A DNA stretch of 38,038 bases from Aphelenchoides besseyi (lineage: Eukaryota; Nematoda; Chromadorea; Rhabditida; Aphelenchoididae): positions 1 to 38,038 of the forward strand of contig JAMPIQ010000018.1 of NCBI GenBank assembly GCA_024699855.1. Reading direction: 5' to 3'. Shown here piece by piece: positions 30,445 through 38,038 of the stretch. The position numbers and the translations under genes were made by a program. How positions within the stretch are numbered: the first letter of the stretch is position 1; each line of letters opens with the position of its first letter. The notes below the pieces were generated by a model. The model saw only the letters and a program-made list of their open reading frames with translations. It was not told the origin of the DNA and made no database searches.

Positions 30445-31339
30445 CACGGCACCTCTTTTCCAATCGCAAGGGTGTAGAGTTCGAACCAGGTCTGGCGGTC
30501 CATCGTCACGTTGAGCGCATCGGCCGCCGTTCTGATACGCTCGATATTGTTGGTGCCGAGCACAGGCACGATTTTGGCCGGATGCCGCAGAAGCCAGGCG
30601 ATCGCCACTGCCGTGGCATCCACGCCCTGTTCCTTGCCGATGCGCTGCAAGGCGGCCATGGTGCCGCCATGAGCACCGGAGAACAACGAGCCGCCGCCAA
30701 GCGGCGACCATGCCATCGGAGAAACGCGCTTTTCCTGCAGGAAGGCCAGATCGCCATTGGTGAAGCAATCCGTGGCAAGAAGGCTCATTTCGATCTGGTT
30801 GGTCACGAGCCGGTTGCTCATCGCCGATTGCAGCAGGGAGAAATCCCACGGGCGGAAGTTGGAGACGCCAACGGCCTTGACCTTGCCGGATGCCACCAGC
30901 GCATCGAGTGCCTTGCCGGTTTCTTCCGCATCGATCAACGGATCAGGACGGTGAATGAGCAGCAGGTCGAGGGTGATCCGTACCCATGTCGCGAAGCGAC
31001 GCCTCGACCGAGGCGTTGATGTGGCCGGCCGTCGTGTCGTAATGTTTGACACGGGCGGCGGCGTGACGGCCTGCGGGTGCAACGATGCCGCATTTGGTGA
31101 CGATTTCTATTCTGTCACGCAGCCCCCGGAGCGGCTTTCAGGCCGGCACCCAGAATGGCTTCCGCCGTGTATCCGCCGTAAATATCGGCCTGATCCATGG
31201 TGGTGATGCCCTGCGCGAGGCAAGCCTCGATCTTGGCCTGCACGTGGGCGGGCGAGGTATCGGCATCGTCGCCTATGCGCCACATGCCGTAGACGATGCG
31301 GCTGAGTTCGAGTTTGTCGGAAAGAGCGATGCGTTCCAT
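30444..31339 (-). CDS. smoB: SmoB, aldo-keto reductase acting on 6-oxo-glucose (two frameshifts)
   Basis: SmoB reduces 6-oxo-glucose, the product of SmoC, to glucose with NAD(P)H. Aldo-keto reductase features: the TIM-barrel opening ELSRIVYGMWRIGD, the catalytic Asp/Tyr region TTMDQADIYGGYTAE, lysine in EIVTKCGI, histidine in LLIHRPDPLID, and the cofactor loop VPVLGTNNIERI. Extra bases at 31123-31127 and 30971-30973 break the frame; corrected length is 297. The start overlaps the smoC stop and the stop overlaps the smoA start, each as TGATG. In sequence alone it resembles YdhF-type reductases; the neighbours give the specific assignment. Confidence 0.9.
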
Positions 31340-32496
31340 CAGTGGCGTTCCCCGTTGCCGAGCGGCGTGGCCGGCGTTTCAGAAGGCACCCGGCCATAGG
31401 CATGCGGCAGGGAGCAGGTTTTCATCTGCGGCAGAACCTTGGTGCCGAAGTGCTCCGCCTCATCGAGATGCGGATAACCGGAAAGGATGAAGGCGCGAAT
31501 GCCCATCTTCTGGTATTCCTCCAGCGCCGAAAGCACCTTGTCGGTGGAACCGACCAGCGCCGCACCGCAGCCCGAACGCGCCCGCCCGATGCCGGTCCAC
31601 AGATTGGGTTCGACATAACCGAACTTGTCGGCGAGTTCGCGGGCACGCGCCTGATGCGATACGCCGAGCGAGCCGCTGTCATGCGCGCGGTTGCGGATCA
31701 GTTGCCCATATTCGTCATCGAGCTTCGAAACAAGATGTTCGGCATATTCGCGGGCTTCCTGTTCGGTATCGCGCACCACCATATGGACACGCAGGCCGTA
31801 ATCCAGCGTGCGGCCATGGGCGGCGGCGCGTTCATTTGCGGCACGCATGCGGTCTGCAAGCTGGTCCTTCGTTTCCGGCCACATCAGATAGACGTCGCAT
31901 TGCGCGCCGCAGAGTTCGAGCGCATCCGGCGAGTAGCCACCGAAATAAAGGAGCGGTCCGCCATTCTGCTGATAGGGTCTTGCCGGCTCGGTGGAGACGC
32001 CCTTGAACTGGTATATTTCGCCGTCATGGTCGATGGTGTCGCGCGTCCAGGCCTGGCGCAGAATCTCAACGACCTCATGGCTGCGCTTGTAGCGAAACGC
32101 GCTATCGGCCACTTCGCCAGGGAAATCCGAGCTGATGACGTTGAGCGTCAGGCGGCCTTTCAGCATGTGGTCCAGCGTCGCCACCGTGCGCGCCAGCATG
32201 ATCGGCTGCATCTCGCCGCAGCGGATAGCAGCAAGAAAATTGATGCGGTCGCTGATCGGCGCGCAGCCGGCGACGAAGCTCAGCGTATCCTGCCCGACCT
32301 GATAGGACGAAGGGCAGAGAATGTTGCGAAAACCGAGTTCTTCGGCCTTTTTGACGATATCGGAACAATGCTCGAAACTGGAGCGCAGGCTGCCATCCGG
32401 CACGCCAAGATAGGCGTAGTCATCGGAACACAAAGCGGAAAACCAGGAGACCTCGGCAGCATCGAGATCAGCGGATGTAACGGGTACGACGGTCAT
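31339..32496 (-). CDS. smoC: SmoC, sulfoquinovose monooxygenase
   Basis: SmoC is an FMNH2- and O2-dependent, luciferase-fold enzyme that cleaves the C-S bond of sulfoquinovose, giving sulfite and 6-oxo-glucose. Intact at 385 residues. LLM-class motifs include INFLAAIRCGEMQPIMLARTVATLD, GRLTLNVISSDFPGE, YQFKGVSTEPARPYQQNGGPLLYFGGYSPDALEL and the closing loop FILSGYPHLDEAEHFGTKVLP. The start at 32496 has GGAGGAATT upstream. It leads the smoCBA operon and diverges from smoD. It differs clearly from the SsuD-like gene at 4375-5501, so the window carries two distinct sulfonate monooxygenases. Confidence 0.93.
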   Translation of the reverse strand: MTVVPVTSADLDAAEVSWFSALCSDDYAYLGVPDGSLRSSFEHCSDIVKKAEELGFRNILCPSSYQVGQDTLSFVAGCAPISDRINFLAAIRCGEMQPIMLARTVATLDHMLKGRLTLNVISSDFPGEVADSAFRYKRSHEVVEILRQAWTRDTIDHDGEIYQFKGVSTEPARPYQQNGGPLLYFGGYSPDALELCGAQCDVYLMWPETKDQLADRMRAANERAAAHGRTLDYGLRVHMVVRDTEQEAREYAEHLVSKLDDEYGQLIRNRAHDSGSLGVSHQARARELADKFGYVEPNLWTGIGRARSGCGAALVGSTDKVLSALEEYQKMGIRAFILSGYPHLDEAEHFGTKVLPQMKTCSLPHAYGRVPSETPATPLGNGERH

Positions 32497-32551
32497 GCAA
32501 TTCCTCCTCAGGGCCGCTCTCGTTTTTCTTGCATAACATCAAGAAATATGT

Positions 32552-32572
32552 AAATCAATGATGTATCAATTT
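32552..32572. promoter_or_regulatory. Candidate SmoD operator, smoC-smoD gap
   Basis: AAATCAAT-GA-TGTATCAATTT. Nearly the same 21-bp word occurs inverted at 33444-33464 in front of smoE, and a looser copy at 33403-33423. The site has two ATCAAT units 11 bp apart, about one helical turn. It lies 25 bp before the smoD start and 56 bp before smoC, fit to control both. Confidence 0.6.
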
Positions 32573-32596
32573 TTGTTTCGGGGGAGGAAACGGCAT

Positions 32597-33301
32597 ATGA
32601 AACACACTGGCGGCAGCCTGCCAATGTATATGCAGATCGCGGAAATGCTGGTGCGCGAAGTGGCGGCGGGCCGGCTGATCGATGGCGAGAAGCTCGCGCC
32701 GGAGCGCGATATGGCGGCCGACCTCGGCATCGCCGTTGGCACGCTTCGCAAGTCGCTCGCCGAATTGCAGGAGCGCGGCCTGCTGGAGCGCGTGCAGGGC
32801 TCAGGCAACTACATTCGCGCCGTCAGCGATCCGCAAAGCGTCTACGCCTTCTTCCGGCTTGAACTGATCGAGGGCGGCGGCCTGCCGACGGCGGAGGTTC
32901 TGGATGTGGCCCGCCTTGCCAAGCCCGCCGACCTGCCCGCTTTCGGCACATCGACCGAAGGACACAGGATTCGCCGCCTGCGGCGCATTGCCGGCAAACC
33001 GGCGGCCATCGAAGAAATCTGGCTGGACGGTTCTTACGTCGACACCATCGCCATCGAGAACATGTCGGAATCCCTTTATCTCTATTACCGCACCCGCCTC
33101 AACCTCTGGATATCGAAGGCGGAGGATCGCATCGATCTCGGCGAAGTACCCGAATGGACACCCGAGGTCTTCGGTCAGAAATCAGGCGCGCTGGTGCCGC
33201 GGGTGTTGCGTCTTAGCCAAGCGCAGGACGGTGCGGTGGCCGAAGTTTCATGGACCTGGTTCGATCATACCGTTGCCCGATACGTTTCTCGCATACGTTG
33301 A
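32597..33301 (+). CDS. smoD: SmoD, GntR-family regulator of the smo cluster
   Basis: A 234-residue GntR regulator of the HutC/UTRA type. The N-terminal winged helix (about residues 8-75) contains LPMYMQIAEMLVREVAAGRL and LAPERDMAADLGIAVGTLRKSLAELQERGLLERVQGSGNYI. The UTRA-like effector domain follows, with IRRLRRIAGKPAAIEEIWLD. I start at 32597 because GGGGAGGAAA sits upstream; an earlier in-frame ATG at 32558 lies inside the candidate operator. It sits between the two arms of the smo cluster and is likely its repressor, released by sulfoquinovose or a derivative; the effector is inferred. Confidence 0.88.
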   Translation: MKHTGGSLPMYMQIAEMLVREVAAGRLIDGEKLAPERDMAADLGIAVGTLRKSLAELQERGLLERVQGSGNYIRAVSDPQSVYAFFRLELIEGGGLPTAEVLDVARLAKPADLPAFGTSTEGHRIRRLRRIAGKPAAIEEIWLDGSYVDTIAIENMSESLYLYYRTRLNLWISKAEDRIDLGEVPEWTPEVFGQKSGALVPRVLRLSQAQDGAVAEVSWTWFDHTVARYVSRIR

Positions 33302-33402
33302 GACTGCACAAAATTCGCGTGATCCAGATGAACGGAGAAATTTGACGGGAGGCAAGCAAGCAGCGGCCTGTCCTGCAGGCAATTTTGCGACTATATTTCT
33401 TT

Positions 33403-33423
33403 AAATCAATGACTTAATAGTTT
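33403..33423. promoter_or_regulatory. Candidate SmoD operator, weak copy
   Basis: AAATCAAT-GACT-TAATAGTTT. The first 8 bases equal the strong sites; the rest diverges. It lies 41 bp from the strong copy at 33444-33464, center to center, about four helical turns, which would allow cooperative binding. Confidence 0.4.
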
Positions 33424-33443
33424 TTTGATTTCTGTCAGAAATA

Positions 33444-33464
33444 AAATTGATACACTATTGATTT
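33444..33464. promoter_or_regulatory. Candidate SmoD operator upstream of smoE
   Basis: AAATTGATACA-CT-ATTGATTT; the reverse complement matches the 32552-32572 site at all but two central bases. The shared word appears only at the promoters of the two smo arms, so it is the best candidate for SmoD binding. Confidence 0.6.
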
Positions 33465-33637
33465 CCTTTTTTTGAAAGGTAATATCACGTCCTCAGGGAG
33501 ACAGGCGTTTCGCCATCCCACGATATCGCCAGACAATCGGGATCGATTTTCGACGATGCGATGCGTGGAACTTGAAGGTTGATACCGGCAATGGCGTCCA
33601 TCCGAATTCTGGACGCGCCGGTCGTGAGGAGGAAAAT

Positions 33638-34714
33638 ATGGCTTCGGTCAGCCTGCGCAAGCTGGACAAGAGTTACGGTGCGCTTCGCATCGTCAAGGGC
33701 ATAGACCTTGAAATCAACGATGGCGAATTCGTCGTGTTCGTCGGCCCTTCCGGCTGCGGCAAATCGACGACGCTGCGCATGGTCGCCGGGCTTGAAAGCA
33801 TTACCGGCGGCGAAGTGAAGATCGGCGACCGCGTCGTCAACCGGCTGCCGCCGCGCGAGCGTGACATCGCCATGGTCTTTCAGGACTATGCGCTTTATCC
33901 GCACAAGACGGTGCGCGAAAATATGGGTTTCAGCCTGAAGGTACGCGGTGTCAGCGCCTCCCAGGCCAATGCCAGTATCGATGAAGCCGCGAAGATGCTC
34001 GGTATCGAGCACCTCCTCGACCGTCGGCCCGGACAGCTTTCCGGCGGCCAGCGCCAGCGTGTTGCCATGGGTCGCGCCATCGTGCGCCGCCCGCAGGTGT
34101 TTCTGTTCGACGAGCCGCTTTCCAACCTCGACGCCAAGCTGCGCGGACAGGTGCGCACGGAAATCAAGCGGCTGCACCAGCAGCTCGGCACGACCATCAT
34201 CTACGTTACCCATGACCAGGTGGAGGCCATGACGCTGGCCGACCGCATCGTCATCCTGCGCGGCGGCGATATCGAGCAGGTCGGCACGCCGGACGAGGTC
34301 TATAACCGTCCGGAAAGCGTCTTCGTCGGCGGCTTCGTCGGCGCGCCGGCGATGAACTTCGCCCGCGCAAAGGTGAGCGGCGACCGGCTGGCATTTTCCG
34401 ACGGCAATTCCCTGCCGATGGCAGCCATCCGGCCATCCCGCGAAACGGGTCTCGAAGGGCGCGAAGTCATTGTCGGCATTCGCCCGGAACATTTCGGCCC
34501 CGTCGAGGGCTTCGACACGCAGCTTGCGGTCAAGGTGCAGGTGGTGGAGCCGCTCGGCTCGGACACGCTCGTCCATTTCAGCCTTGGCGATGCGGCGCTG
34601 ACCGCACGCATGCCACCGCATCTGCGGCCTGCGCCGAATGAGGAACTGAAGATCGGCGTCGATCCGTCCAAGGTCCATCTTTTCGACGCCGCGACGGAAC
34701 GCTCGATCCACTGA
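33638..34714 (+). CDS. smoE: SmoE, ABC ATPase of the sulfoquinovosyl glycerol importer
   Basis: A MalK-type sugar ABC ATPase, intact at 358 residues. Walker A GPSGCGKST (36-44), Q-loop MVFQDYALYPHKTV, signature LSGGQRQRV, Walker B VFLFDEPLSNLD and switch IIYVTHDQVEAM are all present. A C-terminal TOBE-type regulatory domain follows from about residue 240. The start at 33638 has AGGAGG upstream; the frame is open to 33572 without a better site. It powers SmoG and SmoH, with SmoF as receptor. Confidence 0.93.
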   Translation: MASVSLRKLDKSYGALRIVKGIDLEINDGEFVVFVGPSGCGKSTTLRMVAGLESITGGEVKIGDRVVNRLPPRERDIAMVFQDYALYPHKTVRENMGFSLKVRGVSASQANASIDEAAKMLGIEHLLDRRPGQLSGGQRQRVAMGRAIVRRPQVFLFDEPLSNLDAKLRGQVRTEIKRLHQQLGTTIIYVTHDQVEAMTLADRIVILRGGDIEQVGTPDEVYNRPESVFVGGFVGAPAMNFARAKVSGDRLAFSDGNSLPMAAIRPSRETGLEGREVIVGIRPEHFGPVEGFDTQLAVKVQVVEPLGSDTLVHFSLGDAALTARMPPHLRPAPNEELKIGVDPSKVHLFDAATERSIH

Positions 34715-34754
34715 TCGCCGGGCGAGGAAACGCTGCGGCCAACAGGTTTAATAA

Positions 34755-36019
<1,265 letters not shown>

Positions 36020-36025
36020 GCTTGG

Positions 36026-36062
36026 GGCCGGAAAGCGGCATGAGTTTCATGCCCTTTCGGCC
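36026..36062 (+). other. Stable intercistronic hairpin after smoF
   Basis: GGCC-GAAAG-GGCATGA pairs with TCATGCC-CTTTC-GGCC around a 3-base loop, with two single-base bulges on the left arm. There is no T tract, so it is unlikely to terminate fully. It would shield the smoF mRNA from 3' decay and give more binding protein than permease. Confidence 0.6.
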
Positions 36063-36145
36063 GCTTCGACTGAACGGGAATAAGTGCGCCCGAACGGCGC
36101 GACAGACGGACCGGATAAGAACCGGCCCGATCGGGAGACGATTAC

Positions 36146-37105
36146 GTGAATCCAGTTGCGGGAGTGGCAGACGTGACAATGCCGGAAAGAACCATGGTTC
36201 GGGTGGACGAGAAACCGCAGCCGCGCTGGACGCGGTGGCTCGATCTCGGCGACCGGCCGCTGGCCGTGCTTCTCTTGGCGCCGGCGGCGATCTTGCTGTC
36301 GCTCATCATCGTCTATCCGGTGGCACGGCTCGTCTACACATCGTTTTTCAGCCTTTCGCTGACATCGGGCCTGCCGGCGGAATTCATCGGCTTTGAAAAC
36401 TATACGGCGATGTTCGACGACCCGATCTTCTGGGAAACGACCTGGAACACGGTGCTGATCACGCTGATCACCGTGCCCGGCGCGCTCATCATGGGCCTTG
36501 GCCTCGCACTGCTCGCCAACCTGCCTTTTTCCATGCAATGGCCGATGCGGCTTTCGCTGCTGATCCCGTGGGCGCTGCCGCTGTCCTTTGCCGGCCTCAT
36601 CTTCGCATGGTTTTTCCATTACGAATATGGCGTGGTCAATGATGTGCTCAACCGTTTCGGCTTCGAAGGGATCATCTGGTTCAATTCGCCGAACTGGGCC
36701 TTTGCGGCGATCTGCCTGACCATCATCTGGAAGACATCCTCCTTCATGGCGCTGATGATCCTTGCCGGCCTGCAGACCATTCCGCGTTCGCTCTATGAGG
36801 CGGCGGATGTGGATGGCGCCGGCAAAATCCGGCAGTTCTTCGAAATCACCCTGCCGCTTCTCAAGCCCTCGATTGTCGTCGCGCTCATCTTCCGCACCAT
36901 CACAGCGCTGCAGACCTTTGATATTCCTTACATGATGACCGGCGGCGGCCCCGGCACATCCACAACGACGCTTGCAATGTATATCCACCAGAACACCGTC
37001 TCCTTCCTCGATCTGGGTTACGGTTCGGCGCTGGCGGTCATGATGTTTGCGCTTTCCATGTGCGTCACCGCCGTTTATCTCCGCATTATCAGGACGAAGG
37101 ACTGA
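36146..37105 (+). CDS. smoG: SmoG, ABC permease of the sulfoquinovosyl glycerol importer
   Basis: A MalF-type inner-membrane permease, intact at 319 residues. The first helix LAVLLLAPAAILLSLIIVYPVARLVYTSFFSLSL and EAA loop SLYEAADVDGAGKIRQFFEITLPLLKP are typical, followed by TGGGPGTSTTTLAMYIH. The GTG at 36146 has GGGAG upstream and is preferred; ATG at 36179 is possible. It forms the channel with SmoH. It ends 4 nt before smoH. Confidence 0.92.
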   Translation: MNPVAGVADVTMPERTMVRVDEKPQPRWTRWLDLGDRPLAVLLLAPAAILLSLIIVYPVARLVYTSFFSLSLTSGLPAEFIGFENYTAMFDDPIFWETTWNTVLITLITVPGALIMGLGLALLANLPFSMQWPMRLSLLIPWALPLSFAGLIFAWFFHYEYGVVNDVLNRFGFEGIIWFNSPNWAFAAICLTIIWKTSSFMALMILAGLQTIPRSLYEAADVDGAGKIRQFFEITLPLLKPSIVVALIFRTITALQTFDIPYMMTGGGPGTSTTTLAMYIHQNTVSFLDLGYGSALAVMMFALSMCVTAVYLRIIRTKD

Positions 37106-37109
37106 TCCC

Positions 37110-37965
37110 ATGAGCATCGTTGCGAATTCCGGTCTGTCATCCTTCTTTTCCGGCAAGCCGCTGCGCTTCATCGCGGCCTCCATTCTTCTGGTCAACGGCC
37201 TGTTTCCAGCGATCTGGATCCTCTTCACCTCGCTGAAGACCGAAGCAGAACTGACGGTCAAGCCAATCACCTGGTTTCCGCACGCGCCGACGCTGGCCAA
37301 TTACATGCAGGCCTTTTCCGACCAGCCGCTGCATCTCTTCCTGTTCAACAGCTTCATGGTGGCGCTGCTTTCCACCGCCCTCACCATCCTGATTTCGGTG
37401 CTGGCGGCTTACGCGCTGGCGCGGCTGAACCTCAAATATCGCGCGCTGATCCTTTCGCTCATCATCGCCGTTTCCACGTTCCCCCTCGTCACGCTTCTGG
37501 TGCCGCTGTTCGAAATCATGCGCGCCTTGAACCTGCTCAACAGCTGGACAGCGCTGATCCTGCCCTACACGGTGCTGTCGCTGCCGGTCTGCACGCTGAT
37601 GCTCGTCTCCTTCTTCGAGAGCATTCCGCGCGATCTCGAAAACGCCGCCATGATCGACGGCTGCACCCGCATCGGCGCGCTGTTCAAGGTCGTCGTACCG
37701 CTTTGCGCACCGGGTGTCTTCACCGCTGGGTATTCTTGCCTTCGTGAATGCCTGGGACGAATTCCTGCTGGCGCTCTCCTTCAATTCCAATCCGGCGCTC
37801 CGCACGCTTCCTGTCGGCATCCAGCTTTATCAGGGTGAATTCGCCTTCCCCTGGCCGGTCATTTCGGCGGCGCTGGTGGTCGGTATCGTGCCGGTCGCCA
37901 TCCTGATCGTCATCTTTCAGGAACGGGTTGTCTCCGGCCTCACCGCCGGCGGTCTCAAGGGCTAA
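37110..37965 (+). CDS. smoH: SmoH, ABC permease of the sulfoquinovosyl glycerol importer (one frameshift)
   Basis: A MalG-type permease, the partner of SmoG. The first helix is FIAASILLVNGLFPAIWILFTSLKTEAEL. The EAA loop is DLENAAMIDGCTRIGALFKVVVPLCAPG, followed after the frameshift by FVNAWDEFLLALSF. One extra G in 37728-37730 shifts the frame; corrected length is 284 residues. The start at 37110 follows smoG by 4 nt and the stop precedes smoI by 12 nt. Confidence 0.92.
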
Positions 37966-37977
37966 ACAGGTACAGTC

Positions 37978-38038
37978 ATGCATTTCGAAAAGACCAAAGA
38001 CGGCTTCGCGCTCACCATCTGCAATCGCACCATACTTT
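37978..38038 (+). CDS. smoI: SmoI, sulfoquinovosidase (GH31), 5' end only
   Basis: Only about 20 codons are inside the window: MHFEKTKDGFALTICNRTIL, then the edge. Position directly after smoH in the smo cluster, and the opening itself, fit the family GH31 sulfoquinovosidase that releases sulfoquinovose from its glyceryl glycoside. The catalytic region is outside the window, so the call rests mainly on gene order. Confidence 0.75.
   Translation, partial: MHFEKTKDGFALTICNRTIL

Larger units (their letters stand above)
33302..33637. promoter_or_regulatory. Promoter and leader region of smoEFGHI
   Basis: A 336-bp gap with no gene. AT-rich DNA at 33390-33480 contains the two operator-like words and is the probable promoter. 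The last 150 bp are GC-richer and end with GTGAGGAGG as the smoE ribosome site. Confidence 0.55.

Noticed and set aside
33485..34711. Minus-strand frame of 408 codons opposite smoE
   Set aside because: A shadow of the ATPase gene; composition rich in Asp, Arg and His as expected of antisense GC-rich DNA, and no ribosome site.

Overview
The window looks like alphaproteobacterial, Rhizobiales DNA, and most probably Agrobacterium. It is GC-rich, with RIME-like palindromic repeats between genes. It carries a sulfoquinovose monooxygenase (smo) cluster in the order known from Agrobacterium fabrum C58 (Atu3277-3285), and about 17 kb before it a COG3964 amidohydrolase of the Atu3266 type. Gene content and order fit the linear chromosome of an Agrobacterium strain; this is inferred from recognised families, not from an alignment.

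Layout. (1) 1-1417: zinc chaperone gene aztD behind a Zur-type operator. (2) 1489-7564: an organosulfur-type locus. A leftward operon holds a leaderless SBP-fold protein, an SsuD-like FMNH2-dependent monooxygenase, a fused TRAP permease (DctQM) and DctP. A divergent ArsR-type regulator and a YfcG-like glutathione S-transferase run rightward, with repeated ATCTAC/GTAGAT sites between. (3) 7561-17160: a peptide-type ABC importer (substrate-binding protein, two permeases, and a dual ATPase placed apart), a COG3964 deacylase, a RidA-family protein, a SelA-like PLP enzyme and an IclR regulator. Together they read as uptake and deacylation of an acylated amino or hydroxy acid followed by PLP chemistry. 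(4) 17664-20456: an orphan GT4 glycosyltransferase and an orphan Wza-type polysaccharide export lipoprotein with a clear terminator. (5) 20690-25090: an RND efflux pair (adaptor plus inner-membrane pump). (6) 25169-29683: a 1.3-kresidue autotransporter translationally coupled to an IalB-family periplasmic protein. (7) 29819-38038: the smo cluster. smoC-smoB-smoA (monooxygenase, aldo-keto reductase, flavin reductase) run leftward with TGATG overlaps. smoD (GntR), smoE, smoF, smoG, smoH (ABC importer) and the first 61 nt of smoI (glycosidase) run rightward.

A dominant property of this sequence is reading-frame damage. I count about 36 small indels that break 19 otherwise typical genes. Nearly all are one extra base in a short homopolymer, and removing or restoring those bases returns each gene to a whole number of codons and a family-typical length. 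Together with a 30-base G tract at 9457-9486, this points to sequencing or assembly error rather than mass pseudogenisation. Broken genes are therefore annotated as single CDSs spanning the shifts. No rRNA, tRNA, CRISPR array or insertion sequence was seen.
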